64,000 bases of DNA, taken from positions 2,639,471-2,703,470 of the forward strand of contig NW_020653333.1 of the NCBI RefSeq assembly GCF_003589595.1, in the 5' to 3' direction. The position numbers were made by a program, and so were the translations under genes. A model generated the notes under the pieces. It made no database searches. It was given only the letters and a program-made list of their open reading frames with translations, and was not told where the DNA came from. Source of the DNA: Hyposmocoma kahamanoa. Lineage: Eukaryota; Arthropoda; Insecta; Lepidoptera; Cosmopterigidae. Positions 23,128-34,906 of the stretch are shown here, one piece after another. Position 1 is the stretch's first letter. Every line of letters begins with the position of its first letter.

Positions 23128-23355
23128 AACAGTGACAGGACGAACAAGTCGTAGGTTTGGTGGTAACCCATAACAGTTGCAGTGCCACTCAGAGCTTTAC
23201 AAAGCAAAGTCTTCACCCTAAAATATAAGTTGACAAGCCTGTGATTTTACCAGCAACCCTATTCTTCAAAAGCGGAACGCAGTAACACATTACTGCTTGG
23301 CGGCAGAAATAGGTAAGGTGGCAGTACTTCCCTGCTACTTACTTCTACTGCCACT
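23128..23355 (-). mobile_element. Family A copy
   Basis: Reverse copy with small internal deletions, directly right of the family C element. Confidence 0.65.
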
Positions 23356-23539
23356 AGATTACAAAGAGCTTCTGTATTATCAATATGACGATTTCAAGTG
23401 TATTTGCGTAGTTTTGAATAAGTATTACTTAACTTCGACTTCATATTTAGTATGCTATTACAGTTACCACGCTTTTGCAATGCATTGGAAATATATAACA
23501 AAGTTGATGGTTTTGAAGCTATTGTGCAAAAAAGAGCAA

Positions 23540-23752
23540 CTAACTGCCTCCGTGGCCGAACGGTTACCACGCCGGACTGCCACGCAGAGGTCCCAGGTTC
23601 GATTCCCGGGCCGAAATATTTGTATGGCCTACATTTATTTCTATCGTGAGTTTGGGTATAATTTGTGATTGTCTATGTATGTGTCCATGGCATCCACGAC
23701 CCAGGGTTTCCCTAGTTCGGGTCTATGTTGAGTGTGTGCGTTGTTATTATTT
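23540..23752 (+). mobile_element. SINE family B, full length
   Basis: ACTGCCTCCGTGGCCGAACG, B box GGTTCGATTCC, then the body and a GTTGTTATTATT tail. The best preserved tRNA-like head in the window. Confidence 0.8.
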
Positions 23753-23859
23753 CCTGATGCGCAGAATTAGTGGCTGTGACAACAGACTTCTGAATGCCTT
23801 TACCCGAATGCATATTAAAGTATAAAAAAAAGAATACTTGTATGTATATACATATCATC

Positions 23860-23935
23860 ACGCCTGTCTCCCACCGGAATAGGTAGATACTATGAACCTC
23901 CACTTGCTACGCTCCTGACAAACCTCCTTCGCCTC
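23860..23935 (-). repeat. Dispersed lepidopteran repeat, copy 2
   Basis: CATCACGCCTGTCTCCCACC...CCACTTGCTACGCTCCTGAC, the reverse of 2815-2880. The GC-richer stretch to about 24440 may continue it, with a 116-codon frame (24022-24372) that has no recognisable domain. Confidence 0.5.
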
Positions 23936-24476
23936 CTCCACTCCCATCAATGTCTTTATACATGCCCGTTAATTCTTGGTACTTTTAACGCGGCCTTTTC
24001 AAGGACATCCTCAATTAGATTATGTTCGCCGAGATCTACCTCTCCCCACGCTTCCATCCATATTCGTTCCATAAATTTGTGCCATCAATCTACCAACATT
24101 CATTCTTTCTACTTGCTGGTTCTTGGCTTGGTTATAGCCATCGAAGCATCTCTGTCTCTATCCTTGTCACTACGTCATCTTTTATACCACAACGCTCCGT
24201 TACTATACTGTTCGGCATTCTATCTTTAGGACTAATGCCCTATTACCCTAATAATTCACCCTACTTTCATGTTTTTTCTGTCACACCGAACACTCACTAC
24301 CATACATTAGGGTTAGTACCAGCACGCCCCGATGAACAGCCAAACGCGCCTGTTTTGAGAAATTCTGGCTAATTAACCATTAAGGCATACAGGGCTCCGT
24401 TCACTCGATTTCCGGCTTGCACTCTCGGCTCAATATCACTTACACACTTACCATCTCTTGTCAACAGATTACCCAG

Positions 24477-24554
24477 AAATAGAATTAGTATTACTTAAAA
24501 TAGATTAAAATAAAATTGAATTAGTGTTACTTATTTGTAATACTAATTCTATTT
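24477..24554. repeat. Inverted repeat, 17-bp perfect arms
   Basis: AAATAGAATTAGTATTA (24477-24493) pairs with 24538-24554. An internal direct echo, GAATTAGTGTTACTTA, is at 24518. Confidence 0.55.
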
Positions 24555-25430
24555 TTAACTGTTGTGACGATTTCAAGTGAAACTTCTTTTTTTAATTTAA
24601 ATTATATTTCAATTTGAACAACAATCATCTTTACGAATAGACTTTCTTTCATTACTTGTCAGTAACCCCATGCCCAGTATTTTAAAGCTTATACAGATTA
24701 TAACATCAACAAAAACAAACTTAATGGGTTAAAACCATTTAAAACTCCTACCAACAGGTATAGACGTGAACTGCCAAGAACTTCCCAACAAAAATAAATG
24801 TTTTTTGTAAAAAATGTTAAAGAGTGGGTCGGCGGCGTGTCCCCGGATGCAGGAAGCAGGCGGGGGACGGCGCGTGCGCAGGGCAGGTGCACTGTGCAGT
24901 GGTAGATAACCTTTTATTGGCCACGGATGTTGTCTTCCGTTATTTTGTACAATTCATTAATACGATATTTTGTTAAATATCTGTAAAGCAAGAATTCAAC
25001 TTGCTAGTAATGTCGCCACTATTATTACCTTATAGTTTAGTACACTGCAGTGTAGACATTATACAAATCAAACATAATTAATGAAACTAATAAATAATTG
25101 AATTAAACTAACAATGTCAAGTGTATACAGGATTTTAATAACTATTAAGTGTATATCAAAATAATATAATACGGTGAATGTCAAATTCATTAATAAATAT
25201 AATAATTTAATTATTTAATACTCTGAATGTAATCTGTTACTGAGTAAAGGGATTTTACCAGTAAAAGGTTCTTCAGTCTGCACCTGAACGTTTCGTCACT
25301 ACATAAAGGATGTCCTGAAGCTACAAATGCACGGGTTTACAAATTTTTTGGATAAATATCGCAATATTAACTCTTATTTTACTGAAAATAGGGAATAATC
25401 TCATGTAACTGCATACGTCGACAATAATTT
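24555..25430. other. No gene recognised
   Basis: AT-rich, with a GC-rich patch at 24826-24900 that has no coding signal. Confidence 0.45.
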
Positions 25431-25432
25431 TA

Positions 25433-25615
25433 AAAAAAGGATTTGTTTGTTACGCGATTGCTCCGATATTTGCGAACCGATTTCGATGATTCTTTTTTAT
25501 TAGAAAGGGGGTACCTCAGTAATGGTCGCATCCGAATTTGAAGAAAATATCCTACCTCTAAGGGTGGCAAATTAGGAGATGAATCCGGTTTATTACATTT
25601 CACCCACTTTCCGTT
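25433..25615 (+). repeat. Family C partial copy
   Basis: TTGTTACGCGATTGCTCCG, GAACCGATTTCGATGATTC, CTACCTCTAAGGGTGGCAAA and GGAGATGAATCCGG occur in family order. Confidence 0.65.
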
Positions 25616-25826
25616 TTCAATACAATTCCAATGAAAATAAAACATTGTTTTTTTTTTATTTCAAAAGTTATATTATGTAGTCTACTATTTAAACCATAGA
25701 TTTAGTATATATTTAAACACAGCATCTTAGGTAGTTGAGTTTTTAAAAAAACCTTAAAAAAGGCATAGCGAGGAGAAAAATATTTTAGCAAAATAATTAA
25801 AGAATTTTTTATATATATTTAAATTT

Positions 25827-26270
25827 AGGAAATGAAACCATTTTTCCGGATTTAAATCGCGTATATTTGTTTTTTCAAACAAACCGACGTTTCGGGCCCT
25901 TTACAGGTCCCATGGTCACGGTTGACTGAGGTGGTACAGTCTTCAACCAGTTATGTCTAATATTAATGCAAACCGCCCTATTTTTTCACTATAGTTACAA
26001 ATGTTATTTATTAAATATCTTTTTTTAATTTTACAAAAAAAAACATTCCGATTAACACTACATTACGTTTTACAAATTATTTTATTGAATGAATTTTTAT
26101 TAAGTTAAATTTATTATTAATAATTAATAGAAATTAAAATAAATTAAAACATTAATTAGTACTGCAGTCTTATGTTTATTTGGGATTTTTCATCAGAGGA
26201 AATACTGGATCCCAAACTGGTGGTAAACAAATAAACGCGATTTAAATCGGGAAAAATAATTTCATTTCCT
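25827..26270. repeat. Family D fold-back element
   Basis: The arm 25827-25873 (AGGAAATGAAACCATTTTTC...CGCGTATATTTG) is matched in reverse by 26225-26270. The left side continues with CCGACGTTTCGGGCCCTTTA, and CAATCGCGAAAACCTAAGAA follows the right arm. The middle is AT-rich and non-coding. Confidence 0.65.
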
Positions 26271-26366
26271 ATGTGTAACAATCGCGAAAACCTAAGAACT
26301 CGATATATTTAAATTGCTTGTATCAAATTGCTTAATTAAGGCATCAGTCAAAGCAATAAATCTTTG

Positions 26367-26470
26367 AAAGACATAATCTGAGGGGCATGGCCACTACGCC
26401 CGTTACCCTGAGATATAAGTTGATAAGTCCCTTGTGCCTGTACTTTCACCAGCACATTCGAAACCGGATA
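26367..26470 (-). mobile_element. Family A central fragment
   Basis: From CTGAGGGGCATGGCCACTAC to CAGCACATTCGAAACCGG, reverse orientation. Confidence 0.55.
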
Positions 26471-26859
26471 ACTCTAGTTTTTAAGTCGAATTTTTGTTCG
26501 ACATGTTGAGTTATCAATTTACTTAATAAACCTTCGAAAGTAAACTACTTTACTTCATTAACTACACGTAGATATTAAAATAACTCACAAAATACAAAAT
26601 GTTGTTCATCCCTGCAGTTTCCTCTCAAGAACCAATGCTGGCCGGCGACCGGCGGCGGCGCGGGCGCATTGTCCGTTGTTTATTTTTATTTACTTCCACG
26701 TCTAGATTAAACCTTATTAAAACAATTAACGTAAGAAGACTTAGCTTCGCTATTCAAAGAAGTTTTCTAGGTTTAACTACAAAGGAAATAAAATAATAAT
26801 AATGTAATAAGGTAATAATTATCACAAAGATCCCAGTTCTAATTAATTTTCTTCTATAT
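26471..26859. other. No gene recognised
   Basis: Contains a GC-rich island at 26640-26675 (GGCCGGCGACCGGCGGCGGC) within AT-rich DNA. No domain is recognisable in the short frame at 26599. Confidence 0.4.
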
Positions 26860-27005
26860 TAAGCATATTTAGTATACTGTAAATAAATACATATTAAATA
26901 TTAGACAACATCACCATCAACGTAAGTAACTAAATCACTTGTGTTATGGAAGTTGGAAACAACGACAATACCATAAACACACATACCCGAGACTATACAC
27001 AAAAG
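26860..27005 (-). mobile_element. SINE family E, 3' part
   Basis: The reverse complement matches the distal part of the 28031-28275 copy (CGGGT-TGTGTTTATGGTATTG and TCGTTGTTTCC, then AGTTACTTACGTTGATG). The tRNA-like head is absent. Confidence 0.45.
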
Positions 27006-27299
27006 TTAGTTTTCCTACATTGACATTGATGACTGGTATTGTGCTATTTGTGCTGCTGGATGAGAAGGTGCGGGATGGATTCCCTGTAAGACTAATTTTG
27101 GGAAATGAACTTCGAAAATTAATATGTTTAGTGACTCCTATAGTCTCTCCAACAATTTTGAACTTGGGTATCAGATCCTCAAGTTCCATGTTCTTTCTAT
27201 ATGTATAGATTTTACACTGTGTTTTACGAACAAAGTAACCATTATATTTATTGAGATTTTTTGTGAAGTTGTGAAGTCACTAGTTTTTTATTCCGATAA

Positions 27300-27455
27300 T
27301 GAATACAAAAATCGAACAAACAGTCGTCGTCTTGAAACCTTGTCTGTGCTGCTCCGTAGCATTGCTCTTTACCTGAGCTAAGGGTCCAGTTACCGTCGCC
27401 GTCGAAATTCTCCTGTGTTTTTGTTATAGATCTTTGTACTGGCTTTCGGCATTCG
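27300..27455 (-). mobile_element. SINE family F
   Basis: On the minus strand: GACCCTTAGCTCAGGTAAAG (A box) preceded by GAATTTCGACGGCGACGGTA, as in the 5690-5860 copy. Unlike that copy it retains more 5' sequence. Confidence 0.5.
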
Positions 27456-27579
27456 TCGCTACTAGTGACATCTAGTGAGCGATTTTTGAATAACCTTCTC
27501 ACCGCAGCCGATACCTTTACAGGTATCACAATCACGCTTTTCGATCAATGTATTTATTGAGATTTTTTACCACGTTTAA

Positions 27580-27712
27580 CTAATTGCTTCCGCGGTCGAA
27601 CGGTTACCATGCCAGACTGCCACGCAGAGGTCCCAGGTTCGATTTCGGGGCCGGGAGAAATATTTGTATGGCATACATTTATTTCTCTCGTGAGTTTGGG
27701 TGTAATAATATA
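27580..27712 (+). mobile_element. SINE family B, 3'-truncated
   Basis: Complete tRNA-like head and B box (GGTTCGATTTC), followed by the body to GAGTTTGGGTGTAATA. The 3' end is replaced by AT-rich sequence. Confidence 0.7.
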
Positions 27713-27817
27713 AATATAAATATGATAAATATAAAACTATTATTTTTCTGTGACCATGGGACTTCTAAAAAACTCTTTACGTTGGATTGTTTGAAAAACA
27801 AAATAATAATAAAAAAA

Positions 27818-28004
27818 CAAATACTTATCACTAATTAAAGGTTTCTTACCCCGGTATGAGATTTTTATGTTCCTTACGCCTATTATTCGATTATGCCTCC
27901 ATGGTCACGAGTTCACCATGGAGCGTGTAACCGTTTCAAAATATCGGGAAGACAAAAATAACTCATACCGTGGTAAAAAATTTGTAATTAGTGACAATAA
28001 TTTA
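27818..28004. repeat. Inverted-repeat element with a palindromic centre
   Basis: Arms 27818-27862 and 27962-28004 pair imperfectly over about 40 bp (CACTAATTA...ACCCCGGTATGAG). The middle carries TCCATGGT...ACCATGGA. Confidence 0.5.
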
Positions 28005-28030
28005 GTTTACAGTTTTAAATAAATAAATAC

Positions 28031-28275
28031 ACACGGCCTCCGTTGTCGAGTGCCCTACAGGCTTTCATGGTGTTGCCATCTCTGAGGTCCCGGGTTCGAT
28101 CCCGGATCGGGTCAGTGTGGAAACTAACTTTTCAATATTGTCTCGGGTCTGGGAGTTTGTTGGTATTGTCGTTGTTTCCGATTTTCATGCACAAATGCTT
28201 TAGCTACTTAATTTTTGATCACAGCAATGTACGTGATGTTGTCTGGTATTTATTTATATTTGTAAAGTTTTAAAA
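28031..28275 (+). mobile_element. SINE family E, full length
   Basis: tRNA-like head CGGCCTCCGTTGTCGAGTGC, strong B box GGTTCGATCCC, then GGTCAGTGTGGAAACTAAC and a body ending in a TATTTATTTATA-type tail. The body but not the head recurs at 26860 and 30550 in reverse. Confidence 0.65.
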
Positions 28276-30549
28276 TCTGTAAAAATAAAATAGTTAATAT
28301 TATTTTATAATATAATATAATAGTTAATAGCGTGAAAATTGTCTTTAGTGAAGCCGGAGCAAAACAAAAACACTTGCCTTAACAAGTAGCGCCTAGGCGA
28401 CAATTAAACACAACCCTTATTAGCACACAAGATACCAGTACACTTTATTTCACTGGTTAATTATATAGTACACGTAAAATTGAACACAAAAAGTAGTAAA
28501 TTTGTTTAAATATTTATAATATAATAATCCGTGGAAAATTTTAGGCAAGCCGGTGGGAATTTAGTTATATGGACGCCTCGCCACTGTAGTTTATTTATCT
28601 CAACATATTAGTAAATAAATATAAAATACATTTCACAAAGAATTCAATATTCTTTTTTATTTCATTAATCTTTTAACGTTTCTTTTATTAATTCACAAAT
28701 TGTTTACATGTTTTAATTTGCTTTCAATATTATCTACATTAATTTTATTTTACACTACATTTAGATCTAATTTTTCAACATATGTCTTTAAAAGTCGATA
28801 ATAGTGGGAGATTAATAAATTTTTGGCTCTTCAATGTTTCACAGCACCGTTAATACTCTGCTACAGCTAGAACATTCCAGATTATTCCAGTTCTAAGATT
28901 GCCATACGCAAACAACTTCATTTCCAATTGCTCCAGACGACAAGAGCCTAAATTTAACTAAGCATTCCTAATATAGTATCCCTGTATTGTTATTCCAGAA
29001 GCAACAACTCTTATATAGCTCCGATCACAATCGAATGGAAACAAATCGATTCATTAACATCGATATCCAAACATCGAATGCATTCGATTGCAATAGAACC
29101 GTTACTCGAATGAACCAGTTAACAATTTCACTGCTATATATACTTTCGGCAAATCCGTTGGCCAACGGTCACTTCTGGTCATGCACAAAAATTGTATCAC
29201 TCCACAATGGACTGTCATTAAAAAGAGACCACCTCTTTTGTCTACAACTTTCCCATATAGAAATTGAAAAGGACTAAGGACAAAGAAGCAAAGTCCATAG
29301 GGACGTATGGACGTTACGATTTCGCAAAAGAACTAGAACATTTCTCACGCAAAAATTTCACGAGCATAAACGAACGTTCGAAAAATAGGAACTGAATAGA
29401 CGAACAATGAAATAGAATAGATTCGCCAGGGATTACGAATAATGCGTTGTAAGAAAAGGGTTCTTTACTACGGGGTCAGGTATAGGTCAGTCGGCTTGTC
29501 GGAGGCGTTAGGTTTGACCCCATCAATCACGCTGCACCGAATTTGGGGTCCTTAAAGGGTTTGTAACCCTTATTGTGCTACGGGTCAGCACGGGTTGCCT
29601 ACCTGAGCTTGGGTCATTTTTGACGGACAATTAAAATGAGAGCGAAGACGGTTGTAATTTGGAAAAATCGCGATAACCTTTCATTTAAACTTGATTTAGT
29701 GTTTTTATACCGCTATTTGTACACGTTTAACGACTAAACCGGTTTTTTTTATTTTTGGGTTTATAAGACTGGAATTTGTGCGACTATTTATATATTATGT
29801 AGTTACACAAATAATAGAACTATTTAAAAAAACGTTACAAGTATTATTAAAAAGCGAAAAATATATTTTTCAATGCATTGTGCAATATATATTAGCACAG
29901 TCATTTTTGACATGCTTACTAGAAGGCTTTTTGCAACAATAAATTACTATTAAAGAGCAGCGACAAAAATTTCTGGGTATCTATTTAAAATTTCACAATC
30001 TACACACGGAAATACTCAGCTGTTCCTCAATCGATGTGCATGAAATTTGAAATTAGCTCAAAAAATATAATATTACAGTTTTTAAATTTCGTTGTTAAGT
30101 TGACGAGAAAAATAATATCATTTATATTTGCGCGCGCAACATTTCAATTATAAAATTTTGCGTGCGCAAATATAAAAGATTTTGAAAAAAAAAAGACTGC
30201 TGCGCTTCGTTAAAGAAACGACATTCCGCCAAGTTATTACAATAATTGTTATCCTGTATGATTAAATAGTACTTAAGTTTTTGTGAGTTCTGAATTCTCA
30301 AAAATTTTAACACACATTGGAAATATTCTAAATCGCCTAATAACATCTCAGTTACCCGTGACTTTAAAAGTCAGCCTATGTAGTCCCACTGCTAGGACAG
30401 GCCTCCTCTGAGAGGACTTGGGTTTTAGTTCCCCCGTTCTAAAAATGAGAAACTTTCCATTGAAAGTTTATTATTTACAGAGATTTAAAGATAATACGAA
30501 AAAAATAGTCGATAATTTTTTTATAATAATATTAATATTAAATTTACAT
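28276..30549. other. Mostly unassigned AT-rich DNA
   Basis: No reading frame with recognisable features. The 96-codon frame at 28987 looks incidental. A GTCAGCCTATGTAGTCCCAC scrap (30370) resembles a LINE 3' piece. The GC-richer block 29460-29640 with GACCC/GGGTC motifs is unassigned. Confidence 0.45.
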
Positions 30550-30727
30550 CACACGTTGCTCTGATCTCAAAGTAAGTAGCTAAAGCGTTTGTGTTATGGA
30601 AATGCGGGAACAACGACGGTACCACAAACACCCAGACCCGAGACAATATACAAAAGTTCTCTACAATATCCGGCCAGGGATCGAACCCGAGACCTCAGAG
30701 TTCCTACTATTCTTATGACTCTCTTTT
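30550..30727 (-). mobile_element. SINE family E
   Basis: Reverse copy with B box GGTTCGATCCC (as GGGATCGAACC at about 30679), then the shared body through TAGCTACTTACTTTGAGATC. Confidence 0.6.
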
Positions 30728-31339
30728 GACGTATAACCACATGCGTCTGTATCATACCAAGTACGTAGGAAGAGTTTCATTTGTAATTGTAACTACGTGT
30801 CGATACATATTATTTTTGAATATCTTCCTAACGGTTTTTTGTCACTTATCAATTGGCCCGTGTCAGTATCGAACAGTCGTATGACACATTTTGACATGTA
30901 ACGGTCATAGAGCAAACAAAAGAGTCTCGACACGCAAAAGACGCTCCATTATACTCCAATAATGAAATCGCCTATTTGCCAAAGGCGAATTCGTTGGTAC
31001 TCGGACAATGCAAAAAATGGAGCATAGAAAGTTGTTTCCCATAAAAATTGTAGCATAAAGGGTTTGGTCATAGATAGTTCTTTGTTGTGGACAGTGGGAA
31101 ATTTTGCGAGTGTACAATGTGCTTTTGCAAGGATGGGTCACTTTGGACCCTGCTTGGGAGCCGATGGGTTAAGGGATCTTGAAGTAATAATAATAATGAT
31201 AGCAATGTGTAACATCGAATTATTGTCTTCAAATTAGGGCATTGCCTATATGAGTAAGGGTAAACCTAGTCAGGTTTTCAATGCGCCGCCATGTTTATAT
31301 CAATACGAAATTAACTCCGGGGCATTATCCAGATTTGTT
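30728..31339. other. No gene recognised
   Basis: The 78-codon minus frame at 30905-31141 shows no family I know. The rest is unassigned. Confidence 0.4.
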
Positions 31340-31568
31340 TTTATGATATAAGGGGATGGGACGAACAGTTCTAGTGCCACTCAGAGCTTCCGTCACTTTG
31401 AGACAGTTGTTGACAAGTCCCAAGTGCCTGTAATTTCACCAGCACGCTTACCCTTCAAAGCAGTAACTCAGTAATGCTCACATTACTGCTTGGCTGCAGA
31501 AATAGTAAGGTGGTTGTACTTCCCTGGATGAACTCTTTCACAAGAGCTCTACAGCTACTAAAACTTTA
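31340..31568 (-). mobile_element. Family A copy with internal deletion
   Basis: GGGATGGGACGAAC at left, CTACAGCTACTAAA at right. The segment between the first and central blocks is shortened. Confidence 0.65.
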
Positions 31569-31667
31569 ATTATCACATTGTACGAGTAACATGATATGTA
31601 TTAGCAATAAAATATTAATAATAAAGATGGACATATCGAGATCTTAGGTTTTCGCGAATGTCACACG

Positions 31668-31772
31668 TAGGAAATGAAATTATTTTTCCAGGTTTAATTC
31701 GTTCTTTCAAACAAATATTATATTTATATAAATATTTTGATTTAAATACGGAAAAAATAGTTTCATTTCCTA
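31668..31772. repeat. Family D fold-back, short form
   Basis: TAGGAAATGAAATTATTTTTCC (31668-31690) is inverted at 31750-31772. Upstream flank GAGATCTTAGGTTTTCGCGA as in other D copies. Confidence 0.6.
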
Positions 31773-31867
31773 AATAAAGTGGAAGTTAAAAATATTTAAG
31801 TTAAAAGTAAAAATTTTGCAATAATATAACTAACATTGCGTAAGTTGACAGTGGACACTAAAAAAGG

Positions 31868-32235
31868 CGGAACGTCGCTGCATTGACGCCATCGAGATGT
31901 GGTGCTGGAATAAAATGTTGTGAAATGTCAATGTCCAAAAAATGTCAATTCTGCGGGAGCTTAGGGAGCTTAACGTCCGTACCAGGTTATCCACCTTAAG
32001 TCTCCGTAGGATACTTGATTTCTTTGATCACAAGGCACAACCTTGAACAGCTAATGGTTACCGGACGGATCGACGGTAAACATCTGAAGGGTCGTTGTCC
32101 CACAAGATGGTGCAACCAAGTTTGTACGACTCTCGGCATGGATCTCCATAATGCGCTCCACTATGCCAAAGACCGCCACAGACGGCACAGTGTCGTCATG
32201 CGGAGATTATATCCGCGGAGGACCGTAAAGAAGAG
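31868..32235 (+). pseudogene. RTE-type LINE, degenerate RT C-terminus
   Basis: One frame begins CIDAIEMWCWNKML. After a frameshift it continues NLEQLMVTGRIDGK, GRCPTRWCNQ and LHYAKDRHRR. This is the order of the C-terminal region of lepidopteran endonuclease-reverse transcriptase elements (EMWCWRRML ... V.G..RGR.PTRW.DQ ... A.DR..W). Stops and frameshifts make it dead. It is followed directly by a SINE B tail. Confidence 0.7.
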
Positions 32236-32312
32236 TGTGGGTGTAATTTGTGTCCATGGCACCAGCGACACTGGGTTTCCCTAGTGCGAGGCTATAAGTG
32301 TGTTGTTGTTAT
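32236..32312 (+). mobile_element. SINE family B 3' tail
   Basis: GTGTGGGTGTAATTTGTGTC, ACTGGGTTTCCCTAGTGCGA and GTGTTGTTGTTAT, directly abutting the RTE remnant with no head. Confidence 0.6.
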
Positions 32313-32340
32313 AACTGCAAATTATCTCAGTGGAGTCTCA

Positions 32341-32550
32341 AAGGTAGTACTGCCGCCTTATCTATTTCAGCCGTTAAGCAGTAATGTCAGCATTACTGTG
32401 TTTCGGTTTTGAACGGTAAGGGCGCAGTGGTAGTGCCTCTCAGATCTTTGCGATTTAAGGCTCGGAGTTGCACTCCAACTGTTTGGACAGGCGTGTCGTT
32501 TGCCACCAGGCGCACGGTTTGTTCGTCCTGTCATTTGGTATTATAAAAAG
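32341..32550 (+). mobile_element. Family A copy with A-rich tail
   Basis: Sense copy missing its first ~50 bases and the ACAGGCACATGGG block. It ends TTTGGTATTATAAAAAGAAA. Confidence 0.65.
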
Positions 32551-33329
32551 AAAGCAGAATTGGAGCCCCGGTAATTGGTCCATACCAATTATAATATTTT
32601 TTTAGCCATCTATTTTGTGAAACTGCACACTGTCTACTATAGTATTTAAAAAAAATAAATAGCGGTTACTTCCCAACAGCAAACAATAAAAGGGTGTGTT
32701 ATCACCTCAGAATGAACGACAAAATCGATCATCCCGTTTCCACTACATCTGCTGAGTGAAATGAACTTTAGTGATAACAACATAACACGTTTTGTGCGAT
32801 AACTACACCGACAACTCTAACAAACTTACTTTTACCGTCCAATAACACATCCCTACCTTTCAAATTACGTTATTCTACATGACAAATGTAAATTTGTAAA
32901 GGCGTGAGCGATAAAAGTACATAAATACCAAATTATAGACATCGGACGCGCATATGTGAGCGTGGAACAATTTTAACAATACCGTTGATTAGATTATTTA
33001 TAACTCTTATTCGTGTTATTGTAAAATCGAATTTACAATGTAAGAAGGCTTCAAAGGTGATGCGATAATGTGGGTTTTCACTTATTGAGGTCAACGTTTT
33101 GCACCTTGGCGGCTCGTTCCTTTATCAGTAAAGGAAATGTGGGGAGAAAACCGATGCTTTGTTCTCGTATATCATTAGCATTTTGTCGTTATGTTTTAGG
33201 TGTCTTCTTAGTAGTTTCTTCTAATTCTTTCTACTTATATATTCTATATTTTTTTAAAAGCACAAGTGAATATTTTAAATGTAAATAATAATTCAAAATA
33301 TGCGAAGAATAATTGTAAATTGTTTATAA
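32551..33329. other. No gene recognised
   Basis: AT-rich. The short frame at 33070 has no recognisable motif. Confidence 0.45.
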
Positions 33330-33590
33330 AATAAAACCGATCTCAAAAGTTTGCAGAATTAATCTATTTGCCAAGTTTTATTGAAATTGGTTAGAGGAAA
33401 GTGGGTGAAATTCAATAGAATAGAATAGAATAGAATAGAAGATTTTCTTCAAATTTAAATTGTACACTGCTGAGGTACTCCCTTTCCAAAGAATTATCGA
33501 AATCAGTTTTCAAACGCCGGAGTAATAGCGTAACACAAAACAAAATACAGTAGAATTGAGCACACCCTCCATTTTTCAAATTGGTTAAAA
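33330..33590 (-). repeat. Family C copy with internal (AATAG)n
   Basis: Starts AAAACCGATCTCAAAAGTTT and ends TTCAAATTGGTTAAAAA. A pentamer run (AATAG)5 at 33415-33440 replaces part of the GGATTCATCC region, so the microsatellite arose inside the element. Confidence 0.6.
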
Positions 33591-33714
33591 ATGAAATTAA
33601 AGCAGTTCCTTTTTATAAATGCCAAGAAATTCCAGCCAGCGAAAGGCAGTGTCTTTAGCTTGACTTAGATTTTATGCCACACTGCGGTTACCATTTTCCA
33701 TTAAGTAGTCTTTT

Positions 33715-34000
33715 CTATAATATCAAGTGACGGGACGGACATTTGCGCCTGATGGTAAGCTACACGCCTGTCCATTACAGTTGCAGCGCCGCTCAGAGCG
33801 TTAAAAAGATCTGAGGGGCACTGCCACAGCGCCCGTCACCCTGAGACATAAGTTGACAAGTCCCATGTGCCTGTAATTTCACCAGGACCCCTTACCCTTC
33901 AAAACCGGAACACAGCAATGCTGACATTACTGCTTGGTGGCAGAAATAGTTGAGGTGGCACCTGGACGAACTCTTTCACAAGGAACTCTACTGGTATTAA
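33715..34000 (-). mobile_element. Family A copy, near complete
   Basis: Reverse copy from CTATAATATCAAGTGACGGG to ACTCTACTGGTATTAAAA. Confidence 0.75.
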
Positions 34001-34194
34001 AAATATTGAAGAGATTATTTAAATTTTATATAGTTTGGTTTTTTTTTAAGATGGAGTAAAATGGCAGTTCTTTGCGCCAAAGTATTGTACGCTTCCAAGC
34101 AGCTAGTGATTGCAATCCATAAATATTCTATCGATTATCGACTGAATATTGGTCACACTTATGCAATAAATAACCGAAATTGTTTCATTTGAAT

Positions 34195-34245
34195 CATCAT
34201 CGGCCAATTATTCGTCCAACTGCTGGGCACAGGTTTATATGAATT
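34195..34245 (-). mobile_element. RTE LINE 3'-terminal scrap
   Basis: ATCATCATCGGCCAAT...GTCCAACTGCTGGGCACAGG is the reverse complement of the typical GTCCAGCAGTGGAC...TGATGATGATG end. Confidence 0.45.
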
Positions 34246-34262
34246 GTCAACTTTTGTTTATT

Positions 34263-34265
<3 letters not shown>

Positions 34266-34314
<49 letters not shown>

Positions 34315-34320
34315 TATATA
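34266..34320. repeat. (TA)n microsatellite
   Basis: About 27 TA units with one AA interruption, followed directly by a SINE B 3' tail. Confidence 0.9.
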
Positions 34321-34381
34321 TGTTTGTGTCTATGGCAGCCGCGAAACAGGGTTTCCCTAGTGCGAGGCTGTGAGTGTGTGA
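34321..34381 (+). mobile_element. SINE family B 3' tail
   Basis: TGTTTGTGTCTATGGCAGCC ... CAGGGTTTCCCTAGTGCGAG ... GTGTGTG. The 5' part is absent, replaced by the (TA)n run. Confidence 0.6.
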
Positions 34382-34528
34382 ATTTGATATTATTGTAAGT
34401 TCATATACATACACTGTATTTATACATTATGCCCATTAGAAATACAAAGAAGAGACATATTTTAAAGCGCTTTAATTCAATATAGATAATCAAATCCGCC
34501 AGTTCTTATTAAAATATATGTCTATGAA

Positions 34529-34906
34529 CTTAGAATAATAACGCATAGAAACCTAGCCCGCACACGCTAAGTGAGGCAAATTGAAGCGCTCCCAAAGGGC
34601 CTACACGAGCGGGCGGGCCTTTAGTGCTCAAGGTTAACTTGCACCGCGAACTGCTCCAGAATTTTAGCTAAAAATGACGAAATGTGCAGTAAATGAGTAT
34701 AAAAATACGTCAGAGAAACATAAAATAGATACTAACATCACATTCCACAAGGATGTAACGCGTTTCAACTTGTATTTTTATTTAAATATTCACTAAAACC
34801 GAAAATTAACCCACTACTAAAACTAGCCTACATGAATTTGATTTTTGCCTCACTTGTGACAGTTCGTTTGATATGAAACTATCATTCTATGCGTTATTAT
34901 TCTAAG
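34529..34906 (+). mobile_element. N1 hAT-like MITE, 378 bp, perfect 8-bp duplication
   Basis: The TIR CTTAGAATAATAACGCATAG is perfect at both ends and extends to 22 bp. TCTATGAA precedes (34521-34528) and follows (34907-34914) it. There is no coding capacity. The 8-bp duplication suggests hAT, although the TIR is not one I can name. It is the same family as 45329-45705 but in opposite orientation. Confidence 0.85.

Noticed and set aside
23544..23620. tRNA-like sequence with good A and B boxes
   Set aside because: It is the head of SINE family B, present in about a dozen copies with a common body, not a tRNA gene.
23297..23668. 123-codon open frame
   Set aside because: Composed of the end of a family A copy, unique AT-rich DNA and a SINE head. 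No coding evidence.
24022..24372. 116-codon plus-strand frame
   Set aside because: Lies in repeat-like DNA with low-complexity composition. No domain recognised.
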